From Pleomorphomonas koreensis DSM 23070 (GTDB lineage Bacteria > Pseudomonadota > Alphaproteobacteria > Rhizobiales > Pleomorphomonadaceae): a stretch of 64,000 bases of DNA. Location: positions 1 through 64,000 of the forward strand of contig NZ_AULH01000008.1 in assembly GCF_000425185.1 (NCBI RefSeq), read 5' to 3'. The notes under the pieces are model-generated. The model was not told where the DNA came from, searched no databases, and saw nothing but the letters and a program-made list of their open reading frames with translations. Positions 1 to 8,001 of the stretch are shown one piece after another. The translations under genes and the position numbers were made by a program. How positions within the stretch are numbered: position 1 is the first letter of the stretch; each line of letters starts with the position of its first letter.

Positions 1-95
1 CCACGCGCTACGACAAGACGAGACTTTCATACGAGAGTTTCCTCAACCTCGCCGCCGCGATGATCTGGATAACGGCTTTTGTCAACGCAACCTAG
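1..95 (+). CDS. IS5-family transposase, C-terminal end only (cut by window start)
   Basis: Only the last 31 codons are inside the window, ending at a TAG at 93-95. They read TRYDKTRLSYESF then LNLAAAMIWITAFVNAT. The TRYDK...YxxFLxLAAAxIW ending is the C-terminal tail I know from IS5-type DDE transposases, which cut and paste their own element. The catalytic residues and the left end of the element lie outside the window, so activity cannot be judged. The stop codon overlaps the 3' end of the convergent gene that follows by four bases, so the terminal inverted repeat of the element should lie inside or beyond that gene's end. I could not identify the repeat without the other end. Family assignment rests on this short tail alone. 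Confidence 0.65.
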   Translation, partial: TRYDKTRLSYESFLNLAAAMIWITAFVNAT

Positions 96-847
96 ATACC
101 GTCGTCGGCCGGCCGCTTGACCCCGACATCCTTCGGCGGAGCCTCGATTTGCTTTGTCCGAAGCTCCAGAACGAGTGCGGTCGCGTTCAGCGTGACGTTC
201 TCCACGTAGCCATCCATGACGGAAGCACCATTGCCGCCTCGCCCGACCACCATGGGAATAAGTGCAGCGGCCACTACATCTTCCTGAGGCTTGCAATATC
301 CTATGGCCGCCTTGACAACCGTTTCCGCGGACTCGCTCAGCAATAAAGCATATTTGGCGCTCTGGGCCTGGACGCACTCCAGATGAAGTCCCTTTGCTTC
401 CGCTACACGCTCATCGGACAGCTTTTCATTCTCAGCCCTTATTTTCTCATTCAATACATTTGTATAAAATTCAAATAGGATATACTGCCGATCCCTATAA
501 ATCTTGTTGACAAGAGATTTAGCCTCCTTTGTGGACAGTCCCATGGATTGAAGACGGCCCAGGACGGAAACCATAAACGACCGGCATGTCTTCCCGATCT
601 TAAGCTCCACCTCGTCGAAACTCTGCGAACCTGCCTCGACTGCGTTGTTGATGGTGCGCAGGGCACAAGTGGCATATGTATCGGTAAAATATTGATTTAC
701 TTGCGGAGTCCAGTACGGAATCAATAACGCCACCGGTCGCTCCGAGGCCAGGGCGGGAAAGCCGATAGTCATCGACAACAGGACAAGCCACACTCCAACG
801 CGCACCAAGATCCCGGGACTCGAAAGAGCGCTGCGCCTCACCAACAC
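92..847 (-). CDS. exported hypothetical protein with conserved-looking cysteines
   Basis: I do not recognise a family. The 251-residue product starts at a GTG with GGAGG five bases upstream (853-857). A TTG at 895 would add 16 residues but has no such site. Residues 1 to about 35 form a signal peptide: basic start, hydrophobic stretch VGVWLVLLSMTIGFPALA, then SERPV. The mature part is largely helical with spaced cysteines (ATCALR, GKTCRSF, HLECVQ, GYCKPQ), suggesting a disulfide-bonded periplasmic protein. Codon use is clearly less GC-rich than the neighbours, with many A/T third positions. It lies against an IS5-type transposase end and its last codons could be element-derived. Horizontal acquisition is therefore likely, and the C-terminus may be truncated or replaced. 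Confidence 0.6.
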   Translation of the reverse strand: MLVRRSALSSPGILVRVGVWLVLLSMTIGFPALASERPVALLIPYWTPQVNQYFTDTYATCALRTINNAVEAGSQSFDEVELKIGKTCRSFMVSVLGRLQSMGLSTKEAKSLVNKIYRDRQYILFEFYTNVLNEKIRAENEKLSDERVAEAKGLHLECVQAQSAKYALLLSESAETVVKAAIGYCKPQEDVVAAALIPMVVGRGGNGASVMDGYVENVTLNATALVLELRTKQIEAPPKDVGVKRPADDGI

Positions 848-1034
848 TGCGACCTCCGTTCCGACACCACAGATTTTGCCAGCAGCAGAATACAATCATT
901 TCACAGACCGAATGGCCGCGCGAGTCCCTTCTCAAGGTTCCCCCTTCCCGTCATGCAATTGACGAGAGAAGTCGGCATGACGGCCCGACAACAGGCCGCC
1001 GCCCATTGACACCTCATGCCGCCGGTGCTTCACT

Positions 1035-1048
1035 CTTGTATAGACAAG
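1035..1048. promoter_or_regulatory. HutC-like operator upstream of hutU
   Basis: CTTGTATAGACAAG has perfect 5-bp arms (CTTGT/ACAAG) around ATAG. It matches the kind of site bound by HutC, the GntR-family repressor of histidine utilisation that responds to urocanate. It ends 13 bases before the preferred hutU start and just upstream of its GGAGG, so a bound repressor would block initiation or early elongation. hutC itself is not in the window. Assignment rests on symmetry plus the gene it precedes. Confidence 0.6.
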
Positions 1049-1061
1049 CATGGAGGCTGTC

Positions 1062-2735
1062 ATGCCGAGCAACACCCGCTATCGCGACGTCGAGATCCGC
1101 GCTCCCCGCGGCACGACCCTCCGGGCCAGGAGCTGGCTGACGGAAGCGCCGCTCCGCATGCTGATGAACAATCTCGACCCCGACGTCGCCGAGAATCCCA
1201 AGGAGCTGGTCGTCTACGGCGGCATCGGCCGCGCCGCCCGCGACTGGGAATGCTTCGATACGATCGTCGCGACGCTCGAACGCCTCGAAGACGATCAGAC
1301 GCTGCTCGTCCAGTCCGGCAAGCCGGTCGGCGTGTTCCACACCCACAGGGACGCGCCGCGCGTGCTGATCGCCAATTCCAACCTGGTGCCCAACTGGGCG
1401 AGATGGGAGCACTTCAACCGGCTCGATGCGGCGGGGCTGATGATGTACGGCCAGATGACGGCCGGCTCATGGATCTACATCGGCGCGCAGGGCATCGTGC
1501 AGGGCACCTATGAGACCTTCGTCGAGGCCGGCCGCCAGCATTATGGCGGCGACCTTCGGGGCCGCTGGGTGCTGACGTCGGGCCTCGGCGGCATGGGTGG
1601 CGCCCAGCCGCTCGCCGCCGCCATGGCCGGCGCCGCCTCGCTCAACGTCGAGTGCCAGCAGTCGCGCATCGATTTCCGCCTGAGGACCGGCTACGTCGAC
1701 GAGCAGGCGGCCGACCTCGACGACGCCCTCAACCGCATCGCCGGCCACACCGAGCGCGGCGAGGCCGTCTCCGTCGCCCTGCTCGGCAATGCCGCCGACG
1801 TGCTGCCCGAACTGGTGCGGCGCGGTATCCGTCCCGACCTCGTCACCGACCAGACCTCGGCCCACGATCCGCTCAACGGCTACCTGCCGTCCGGCTGGAC
1901 CTGGGATGAGTATCGCGCGCGCGGCCTCATCGAGCCCGAGGCGGTGGTGGCCGCCGCCACGGCGTCGATCCGCCGGCACGTCCGTGCCATGCTCGACTTC
2001 AGGGCAATGGGCGTGCCGGTGTTCGACTACGGCAACAACATCCGCCAGCGCGCCTATGACGCCGGCGAGGCGGACGCCTTCGCCTTTCCCGGTTTCGTGC
2101 CGGCCTACATCCGGCCGCTGTTCTGCCGCGGCATCGGGCCGTTCCGCTGGGTGGCGCTGTCGGGCGATGCGGCCGACATAGCCGCCACCGACGCCAAGGT
2201 GAAGGAGCTGATCCCCGACAATCCGCACCTGCACAACTGGCTCGACATGGCCTCGGCGCGCATCGCCTTCCAGGGCCTGCCGGCCCGCATCTGCTGGGTC
2301 GGCCTCGGCGCCCGCGCCCGGCTCGGCCTCGCCTTCAACGAGATGGTGCGGCAGGGCATCGTCAAGGCGCCGATCGTCATCGGCCGCGACCATCTCGATT
2401 CGGGCTCAGTCGCCTCGCCCAACCGCGAGACCGAGGCGATGCGCGACGGCTCGGACGCCGTCTCCGACTGGCCCCTCCTCAACGCGCTGCTCAACACCGC
2501 CTCCGGCGCCACCTGGGTGTCGATCCACCACGGCGGCGGCGTCGGCATGGGCTTCTCCCAGCATGCCGGAATGGTGATCGTCTGCGACGGCTCCGAGGAT
2601 GCCGACCGCCGCATCGCCCGCGTGCTCACCAACGATCCGGCCACCGGCGTCATGCGCCACGCCGACGCCGGCTACGACATCGCCGTCGACTGCGCCCGCG
2701 AGAAGGAACTCGACCTGCCGATGCTGGGGAAATGA
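1062..2735 (+). CDS. hutU: urocanate hydratase (urocanase)
   Basis: Second enzyme of histidine degradation: hydrates urocanate to imidazolonepropionate using tightly bound NAD+ in the cytoplasm. The 557-residue length is the family norm. The signature [10 protein letters not shown] is present with the key cysteine at about residue 411, equivalent to Cys410 of the Pseudomonas enzyme, together with the [12 protein letters not shown] dinucleotide-binding loop, the [14 protein letters not shown] block and [19 protein letters not shown] chose the ATG at 1062 because GGAGG (1052-1056) lies five bases upstream; the ATG at 1050 overlaps that site. The stop overlaps hutD by ATGA. A HutC-like operator lies just upstream. 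hutH, hutI and hutG/F are not in the window. Confidence 0.97.
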   Translation: MPSNTRYRDVEIRAPRGTTLRARSWLTEAPLRMLMNNLDPDVAENPKELVVYGGIGRAARDWECFDTIVATLERLEDDQTLLVQSGKPVGVFHTHRDAPRVLIANSNLVPNWARWEHFNRLDAAGLMMYGQMTAGSWIYIGAQGIVQGTYETFVEAGRQHYGGDLRGRWVLTSGLGGMGGAQPLAAAMAGAASLNVECQQSRIDFRLRTGYVDEQAADLDDALNRIAGHTERGEAVSVALLGNAADVLPELVRRGIRPDLVTDQTSAHDPLNGYLPSGWTWDEYRARGLIEPEAVVAAATASIRRHVRAMLDFRAMGVPVFDYGNNIRQRAYDAGEADAFAFPGFVPAYIRPLFCRGIGPFRWVALSGDAADIAATDAKVKELIPDNPHLHNWLDMASARIAFQGLPARICWVGLGARARLGLAFNEMVRQGIVKAPIVIGRDHLDSGSVASPNRETEAMRDGSDAVSDWPLLNALLNTASGATWVSIHHGGGVGMGFSQHAGMVIVCDGSEDADRRIARVLTNDPATGVMRHADAGYDIAVDCAREKELDLPMLGK

Positions 2736-3310
2736 GCCTGCGCCTGCTCGGCGCCGCCGACTTCCGCCGCCTGCCCTGGCAGAACGGTCGCGGCAGCACG
2801 CTGGAGCTTGTCCGCCGCGACGACCCGGACGGCGCCCTCTCCTGGCGCCTTTCCGTCGCCGACGTCGTCGAGCCCGGCCCGTTCTCCCCGCTCCCCGGCA
2901 TCGACAGGGTGATCACGCTGATCGACGGCGACGGCTTCGATCTCGATTTCGGCGCCGCCCGGCCACCGTCCGCGCTCAGGCCGTTCGAGCCGCTGACCTT
3001 TTCCGGCGACTGGCCGACGACCGCAACGGCGGTTCACGGCCCGTCGCGCGACTTCAACGTCATGACGGCGCGGGGACGCATCGCCGCCGAGGTCGAAGTG
3101 GCCAAGGGAAGCCTGAGGGCCGGTCCCCTCGCCTATGTCTTCGCGGCGCGCGGCGGCGTGACCGCCATGGCCGGCGAGACAACGGTGCATGCCGGACCGG
3201 GCAAACTGATCGAATGTCGGGAGGAGCGGCAGATCGACCTGACGATGGACGATGCGGCGGTCGCCCTTGTCGTCCGCCTTCGCCGCGCCGATGGCGGGAC
3301 GCCGGCCTAA
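2732..3310 (+). CDS. hutD: HutD family protein
   Basis: A 192-residue protein of the HutD (DUF886) bicupin family, which accompanies histidine-utilisation genes. Proposed roles are limiting the pathway or binding an intermediate, but no enzyme activity is established. Recognisable features are [16 protein letters not shown] at the N-terminus, FSWRLS-type text ([31 protein letters not shown]), and FNVMTARG in the centre. The ATG overlaps the hutU stop as ATGA, so the two are translationally coupled and almost certainly co-transcribed under the HutC-like site. The roughly 120 bases after it contain no further hut gene. Confidence 0.9.
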   Translation: MSLRLLGAADFRRLPWQNGRGSTLELVRRDDPDGALSWRLSVADVVEPGPFSPLPGIDRVITLIDGDGFDLDFGAARPPSALRPFEPLTFSGDWPTTATAVHGPSRDFNVMTARGRIAAEVEVAKGSLRAGPLAYVFAARGGVTAMAGETTVHAGPGKLIECREERQIDLTMDDAAVALVVRLRRADGGTPA

Positions 3311-3430
3311 GGCGCCACCGCCATGCGTATTGGCACGAGGACGCCGCTCGCCGCCTGGATGCTGGCGTTTGCCGGCCACCGGTGCTAGGGGAAAGCCGTT
3401 ATTTTCGGCGTAGCAGCTTGGACACGGGCC

Positions 3431-3895
3431 ATGAGCGACAAGACCAGGATCGTCATCACCTCCGACCACACGGCCATCGACCTCCGGAGGGCGGTTGTCG
3501 CCCATCTCGAAGCGCGCGGCTGCGTCGTCGAGGACGTCGGCCCTGTGACGACCGAGAGCACCGACTATCCCAAGTGGGGCGAGAAGGCGGCGCGGGTGGT
3601 GCTGGCCGGCGGCGCCGACCTCGGCATCGCCATCTGCGGCACCGGCTTCGGCATTTCGCTGGCCGCCAACAAGCTGGCCGGCATCCGCTGCGTCGTCTGC
3701 TCCGAGCCCTACACCGCCAAGCTGTCGCGCCAGCACAACAACGCCAACATGCTGGCTTTCGGCGCCCGCGTCGTCGGGCAGGATCTGGCGCTGATGATCG
3801 TCGACACCTTCCTCGACGCCGAGTTCGAGGGCGGTCGCCATGCCCGCCGCGTCGGCATGATTTCCGAGCTTGAGGCGGGCCGTTCGGTCTGCTGA
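3431..3895 (+). CDS. rpiB: RpiB/LacA-family sugar-phosphate isomerase
   Basis: Cytosolic aldose-ketose isomerase of the RpiB family, 154 residues as usual. Typical members interconvert ribose 5-phosphate and ribulose 5-phosphate. Visible motifs are the N-terminal ITSDHTAID phosphate-site loop, the active-site cysteine in CGTGFGISLAANK (about residue 65), and ARL-type HNNANMLAFGARVVG near residues 102-116. Alphaproteobacteria also have close paralogues acting on tetrose phosphates in erythritol breakdown, so the substrate is not certain; the neighbourhood does not decide it. It has its own 120-base upstream region and is followed by a strong GC hairpin. Confidence 0.85.
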   Translation: MSDKTRIVITSDHTAIDLRRAVVAHLEARGCVVEDVGPVTTESTDYPKWGEKAARVVLAGGADLGIAICGTGFGISLAANKLAGIRCVVCSEPYTAKLSRQHNNANMLAFGARVVGQDLALMIVDTFLDAEFEGGRHARRVGMISELEAGRSVC

Positions 3896-3943
3896 AAGGG
3901 CGCGGCCGCGACTCCTGGAGATGCGGCCGGCCGGGAGGAGATC

Positions 3944-3974
3944 AAGGGCGCCCGGACCGAGGTTCGGGCGCCCT
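3944..3974. terminator. bidirectional hairpin terminator between rpiB and pseudoazurin gene
   Basis: AAGGGCGCCCG and CGGGCGCCCTT form perfect 11-bp arms around a short loop. The hairpin lies between two convergent genes, 48 bases after the rpiB stop. There is no long T tract on either side, so efficiency is uncertain. Confidence 0.7.
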
Positions 3975-3979
3975 TCTTG

Positions 3980-4414
3980 TCAGAGCCCGCCGAGCAGCTC
4001 GGTGAACAGCTTGCCGGCCTTGCCGGGGTTCTTCACCGCCTTGGCAGCCTCGAGGTTGGGCGACGGATCGCCGACCACCACCACGGCCACCATGCCCATC
4101 ACGAAATGCGGCTTGCACTTGACGCCGTAGACGCCCGGCACCGTGAAGGTCACCGTCACGTCCTTGCTGAGCTGGCCCTCGAAGGGCTCGGCGCCGTCCG
4201 GCAGCATGCCCGGCACGCTCATCGCGTCGTGGCCGGGATTGACCGAAATGAAGGTGACGCTGTCGCCCGGCTGGATCTTGACGAGATCGGGCTCGAACAC
4301 CATGACGCCCTTGGCGCCCTTGTTCAGCATCTTGACTTCGATATTGGCGGCCTCGGCGGCCGAGAGGGTGAACGCCAGGGCGGCGGCGATGGCGGCAGGC
4401 AGCAGGAACTTCAT
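3980..4414 (-). CDS. pseudoazurin-type periplasmic blue copper protein
   Basis: Small electron carrier, commonly the donor to copper nitrite reductase or a link to cytochrome chains. The 144-residue precursor has a signal peptide (MKFLLPAAIAAALAFTLSAAEA, cut before ANIEV). Type-1 copper ligands are visible: His in VNPGHDAM, Cys in VKCKPHF, His in the same loop and Met in VMGM. These sit in the expected cupredoxin order after GVMVFEPDLVKIQPGDSVTF. A perfect TTGAT-N4-ATCAA box lies about 84 bases upstream of the start, predicting induction by an FNR/NnrR-type regulator under oxygen limitation or nitric oxide. No nitrite reductase gene is in the window, so the partner is unknown. Confidence 0.92.
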   Translation of the reverse strand: MKFLLPAAIAAALAFTLSAAEAANIEVKMLNKGAKGVMVFEPDLVKIQPGDSVTFISVNPGHDAMSVPGMLPDGAEPFEGQLSKDVTVTFTVPGVYGVKCKPHFVMGMVAVVVVGDPSPNLEAAKAVKNPGKAGKLFTELLGGL

Positions 4415-4491
4415 TTCTTCAGGTCTCTCCCATTTCCGGCACGACAGACGCGCCGGTTAGAATTAATCTAAACGGCAGAAGGGCTAAACCT

Positions 4492-4505
4492 TTGATCTGG
4501 ATCAA
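4492..4505. promoter_or_regulatory. FNR/NnrR-type anaerobox (TTGAT-N4-ATCAA)
   Basis: TTGATCTGGATCAA is a perfect match to the CRP/FNR-family anaerobox consensus. It lies upstream of the pseudoazurin gene on the minus strand (centre about 84 bases from the ATG) and downstream of msrQ, so pseudoazurin is the only sensible target. It predicts low-oxygen or nitric-oxide control. FnrN, Nnr and Dnr bind near-identical boxes, so the regulator cannot be chosen from the site. Confidence 0.8.
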
Positions 4506-4543
4506 ATTGTCGCGAAAAAACGCTTGCCGGACGATATGGAGGA

Positions 4544-5152
4544 TCACACCGTCCGGCGGCGCGGCATCAGCGGCCGCACCAACCGGTAGGCGAGAAGCAG
4601 GACGATCAGGCCGACATGCGCCGCCTGCGTCGGATCGACCACCTTGGTCGCCATCAGATAGTGCACGGCGGCGAGCGCCGCCGCGACATAGATGAGGCGG
4701 TGCAGCCGCCGCCAGTTCCTGCCGAGCCGGCGGATCGACAGCCGGTTGGAGGTAAGCGCCAGCGGCACCAGCAGCACCAGGGCCGAGAAGCCCAGCGTGA
4801 TGAACGGCCGTTTGGCGATGTCCGGCAGGATGGTGCCCCAGAGAAGGCCGCGATCGAGCGTCAGGTAGACGGTGAAATGCATCACCGCGTACCAGAAGGC
4901 GAGGAGGCCGAGGGCGCGGCGATAGCGCAACAGGTTGACGCCGGCAAGCTCTCGCAGCGGCGTCACCGCCAGCGTCAGGATCAGGAAGCGCAGCGCCCAG
5001 AGGCCGAGCGTCTGCTCGAACTCGCGCACCGGATCGGCGCCGAGACCGCCGGTCGCCCCCAGCCAGAAATAGATGGCGGCCGGCAGCAGGCCGACGACAT
5101 AGATGCCCCAGCCGATGAGACTGTCGGCGATGCCGAACGACCGCCCGGCCAT
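4544..5152 (-). CDS. msrQ: MsrQ, haem-binding membrane subunit of the MsrPQ system
   Basis: Inner-membrane b-type haem protein that passes electrons from the quinone pool to MsrP. The 202-residue product has about six hydrophobic segments (for example LIGWGIYVVGLLPAAIYFWLG, LGFSALVLLVPLAL, HVGLIVLLLAYRLV) and the ferric-reductase-like signature RRALGLLAFWYAVMHFTVYLTLD with candidate haem histidines there and in RRLHRLIYVAAALAAVHYLM. Its ATG shares one base with the msrP stop (TGATG), so the pair is translationally coupled. Length and gene order match the family. Confidence 0.93.
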   Translation of the reverse strand: MAGRSFGIADSLIGWGIYVVGLLPAAIYFWLGATGGLGADPVREFEQTLGLWALRFLILTLAVTPLRELAGVNLLRYRRALGLLAFWYAVMHFTVYLTLDRGLLWGTILPDIAKRPFITLGFSALVLLVPLALTSNRLSIRRLGRNWRRLHRLIYVAAALAAVHYLMATKVVDPTQAAHVGLIVLLLAYRLVRPLMPRRRTV

Positions 5153-6111
5153 CAGTAATTGGCCCCGAGGTCCATGCCGGCATAGAGGCTCGCCACCTCC
5201 TCGGCATAGCCGTTGAACATCAGCGTCGGCCGCCGGCCGGAGCCGAAGAAGCCGCTCTCGCCGATGCGCCGCTCGGTCGCCTGACTCCAGCGCGGATGGT
5301 CGACCTCCGGATTGACGTTGGCGTAGAAGCCGTATTCGCTGCCTTGCAGCAGGTTCCAGGAGTTGGGCGGCTGCGCCTCGACCAGCGAGATGCGGACGAT
5401 CGACTTGATGCCCTTGAAGCCGTATTTCCACGGCACCACCAGACGGATCGGCGCGCCGTTCTGGTTGGGCAGCGTCTCGCCGTAGAGGCCGACGGCCAGA
5501 ATGGTCAAGGGATGCATCGCCTCGTCGAGCCGGAGGCCCTCGACATAGGGCCAGGGCATCGGCTGGAACAGGCCGGACTGCCCCGGCATCTCGTCGGGCC
5601 GTACCACGGTCTCGAAGGCGACGTATTTGGCCGAGCCCAGCGGCTCCACCTTGTCGAGAAGCGCCTTCAGCGGAAAGCCGTCCCAGGGGATCACCATCGA
5701 CCACGCCTCGACGCAACGCATGCGGTAGACGCGCTCCTCGACCGGTATCTCGGCGATCAGCTTGTCGACATCCAGGGTCTGCGGCTTGCCGACCAGCCCG
5801 TCGACGGTGATCGTCCACGGCCGCGGCTTGAAGTCGCCGGAATTGCGGGACGGATCGGCCTTGCCCGAGCCGAATTCGTAGAAGTTGTTGTAGGTGGTGA
5901 CGTCGTCGCGCGAGGTCAGCGGCTCATCGACCTTGTAGGCGCTCGGCACCGTCTTCAGCGGCACTGTCGCCGGCGCCTCGGCATGGGCCGGACCGAGGCC
6001 CAGCGCCGCCCCTGCCCCGGCCATCAGGCCCATGAATTCGCGGCGCCTGAGATAGACGGCCCGCGGCGTGATCTCGGACGCGGCAATCGGCGGTGGACGA
6101 TAGGCGGGCAT
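5152..6111 (-). CDS. msrP: MsrP, periplasmic molybdopterin methionine-sulfoxide reductase
   Basis: Catalytic subunit that repairs oxidised methionines in periplasmic proteins, using molybdopterin and electrons from MsrQ. The 319-residue precursor carries a twin-arginine signal ([21 protein letters not shown]), as expected for a folded cofactor protein. The sulfite-oxidase fold is seen in [29 protein letters not shown] (Mo-ligating Cys about residue 133) and [17 protein letters not shown] chose the ATG at 6111, with GGAGGA seven to eight bases upstream; longer in-frame extensions contain no family sequence. Its promoter should lie in 6112-6207, after the metY terminator. Confidence 0.95.
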   Translation of the reverse strand: MPAYRPPPIAASEITPRAVYLRRREFMGLMAGAGAALGLGPAHAEAPATVPLKTVPSAYKVDEPLTSRDDVTTYNNFYEFGSGKADPSRNSGDFKPRPWTITVDGLVGKPQTLDVDKLIAEIPVEERVYRMRCVEAWSMVIPWDGFPLKALLDKVEPLGSAKYVAFETVVRPDEMPGQSGLFQPMPWPYVEGLRLDEAMHPLTILAVGLYGETLPNQNGAPIRLVVPWKYGFKGIKSIVRISLVEAQPPNSWNLLQGSEYGFYANVNPEVDHPRWSQATERRIGESGFFGSGRRPTLMFNGYAEEVASLYAGMDLGANY

Positions 6112-6207
6112 CGGTCGATCCTCCCGGCGGCATGGAGCCGCACCTTGGAGGCATTCTTGATTGAAGTCGCCGGAATGAAAAGCCACGATTTCGTGTAGCT
6201 CGACGCG

Positions 6208-6242
6208 AAAAAAGCCGGCGCCGCGCGAGGCGACGCCGGCCG
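6208..6242 (-). terminator. intrinsic terminator of metY
   Basis: Read on the minus strand, GCCGGC, CGCC, a short loop, GGCG and CCGGC form a GC stem that is followed at once by six T residues (6213-6208). It lies about 20 bases after the metY stop codon. Confidence 0.85.
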
Positions 6243-6262
6243 TTCTCAGCAGGGATCGACGG

Positions 6263-7582
6263 TCACTCGGCGGCGACGGCCACCGGTGCCGACGCGGCGG
6301 CAAGCGCCTGGTCGAGATCGGCGATGATGTCGTCGGGGTGCTCGATGCCGATGGAGAGGCGCACGTAGCCGGGCGTCACGCCGGTGCGGAGCTGTTCCTC
6401 GGCGGTCAGCTGCGAGTGGGTGGTCGAGGCCGGATGGATGGCCAGCGACCGGGCGTCGCCGATATTGGCGACGTGGTAGAACAGCTTCAGCGCGTCGATG
6501 AACTTGCGGCCCGCCTCGATGCCGCCCTTCAGCTCGAAGCCGATCAGCGCGCCGTAGCCGCCTTCGAGATAGGCGTCGGCGCGACGCTTGGACTCGCCGT
6601 CCTGCAGCTTCGGATAGATGACGCGCGTCACTTCCTTGTGCCCGGCAAGATAGTCGGCCACCTTCTCGGCGTTCTGCACGTGCTGGCGGATGCGGAGCGG
6701 CAGCGTTTCGAGCCCCTGGATGAGCTGGAAGGCGTTGAACGGCGACAGCGCCGCGCCGATGTCGCGCAACAGCTTGACGCGGACGCGCAGCGCGTAGGCG
6801 ATCGGGCCGAGCGGCTTTGCCGCCTGCGACCACACGGCGCCGTGGTAGGCGGCGTCGGGCGTGTTGAACAGCGGCTGGCGCTCGGGGAAGGCTTCCCAGT
6901 CGAAGTTGCCGCCGTCGACGATCAGCCCGCCGATCGACGTGCCGTGGCCGCCGATATACTTGGTGGCCGAATAGACCACCACCGCCGCGCCATGCTTCAG
7001 CGGCCTGGACAGCAGCGGCGCCGCCGTGTTGTCGATGATCAGCGGAATGCCGAGGGGACGGCCGATGTCGGCCACCTCCTTCACCGGGAAGACGTTGAGC
7101 TTCGGGTTGGGCAGCAGTTCGGCATAGTAGGCGCGGGTGCGGTCGTCGGTCGCCTTGCGGAAGTTCTCCGGATCGGCCGGATCGACGAAGCGCACCTCGA
7201 TGCCGAGTTGCTTCAGCGTGTCGGCGAACAGCGCCCAGGTGCCGCCGTAGAGGTCGGTGGACGACACGATATTGTCGCCGGCCGAGGCGACGTTGAGGAT
7301 GGCGAAGGTCGAGGCCGTCTGCCCCGACGACACGGCAACCGCCGCAGCGCCACCCTCGATCTCGGCGATGCGCGTCTCCAGCGCGTCCTGCGTCGGGTTG
7401 CCGAGGCGGGTGTAGATGAAGCCGAGTTCCTCGAGCCCGAACAGCCGGGCGGCGTGTCCGGCATCCTGGAACTGATAGGAGGTCGTCTGGTGGATGGGAA
7501 CGGCCACCGATCCGGTCGTCGGGTCGGCACGGAAGCTGCCGCCATGCAGGGCGAGGGTTTCGGGATGCAGCGACTTGCTCAT
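6263..7582 (-). CDS. metY: O-acetylhomoserine sulfhydrylase / aminocarboxypropyltransferase
   Basis: PLP enzyme of direct sulfhydrylation: makes homocysteine from O-acetylhomoserine and sulfide for methionine synthesis. The 439-residue length fits the O-acetylhomoserine type rather than the shorter MetB/MetC/MetZ. Seen are ALHGG near the start, SSGQTAS and YGGTWALF phosphate-site text, IIDNTAA, and the PLP lysine in [11 protein letters not shown] (about residue 208). I chose the ATG at 7582, with GGGAG about eight bases upstream, over an upstream ATG at 7606. It forms a single-gene unit with its own terminator. I looked for a SAM-II-type riboswitch in the leader and saw none. Confidence 0.95.
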   Translation of the reverse strand: MSKSLHPETLALHGGSFRADPTTGSVAVPIHQTTSYQFQDAGHAARLFGLEELGFIYTRLGNPTQDALETRIAEIEGGAAAVAVSSGQTASTFAILNVASAGDNIVSSTDLYGGTWALFADTLKQLGIEVRFVDPADPENFRKATDDRTRAYYAELLPNPKLNVFPVKEVADIGRPLGIPLIIDNTAAPLLSRPLKHGAAVVVYSATKYIGGHGTSIGGLIVDGGNFDWEAFPERQPLFNTPDAAYHGAVWSQAAKPLGPIAYALRVRVKLLRDIGAALSPFNAFQLIQGLETLPLRIRQHVQNAEKVADYLAGHKEVTRVIYPKLQDGESKRRADAYLEGGYGALIGFELKGGIEAGRKFIDALKLFYHVANIGDARSLAIHPASTTHSQLTAEEQLRTGVTPGYVRLSIGIEHPDDIIADLDQALAAASAPVAVAAE

Positions 7583-8001
7583 GAAGGACACTCCCAGCTC
7601 GATCATCCGGCGCTCGCAGGGGCGCCCGTTCAGGCAGGGAAGGATTTCTCATCTCGCATCCCTTTGCCGAAATGCATTCCACCATGCCCGCGAAAACCGG
7701 GACAGTTCTGGAATTTCATTCGCCCGGCCGAAACAGCAATTTCCTTCTCCGAAAGGCGAACCGACGAGGCATCTTTTCTCCTGGGCGCCAGGGCTTCCCA
7801 CCGCCCCCGATCGGTCGTTCCCGATACCGCCATGGCCGGACGGCGAGTTGATTGTTCAACGGAAATCGGAAATGCTCGTCAATGCTCCGGTTTGACGTCG
7901 AATCGTGCGGAACGCAGCCCTTCGCCTGATGTCGGAACGGCTGGACAGCAGCGGCGGATTGCCGGCGCTGTGCGAGCAGGACCGACGGGAGGATCGATTC
8001 G
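7583..8001. other. 419-base divergent intergenic region, metY / GGDEF-EAL gene
   Basis: Holds the promoters of both divergent genes. GGGAGGA at 7987-7993 is the ribosome site of the + strand gene. I see no convincing riboswitch, tRNA, strong hairpin or coding sequence. It is somewhat A/T-richer around 7720-7760. Confidence 0.5.

Noticed and set aside
1050-1061. Upstream ATG as the start of hutU
   Set aside because: It overlaps the GGAGG that perfectly serves the ATG at 1062, and the shorter product matches the usual family length.
7583-8001. SAM-II or other methionine riboswitch upstream of metY
   Set aside because: I could not find the conserved pseudoknot blocks; only ordinary sequence and a ribosome site.
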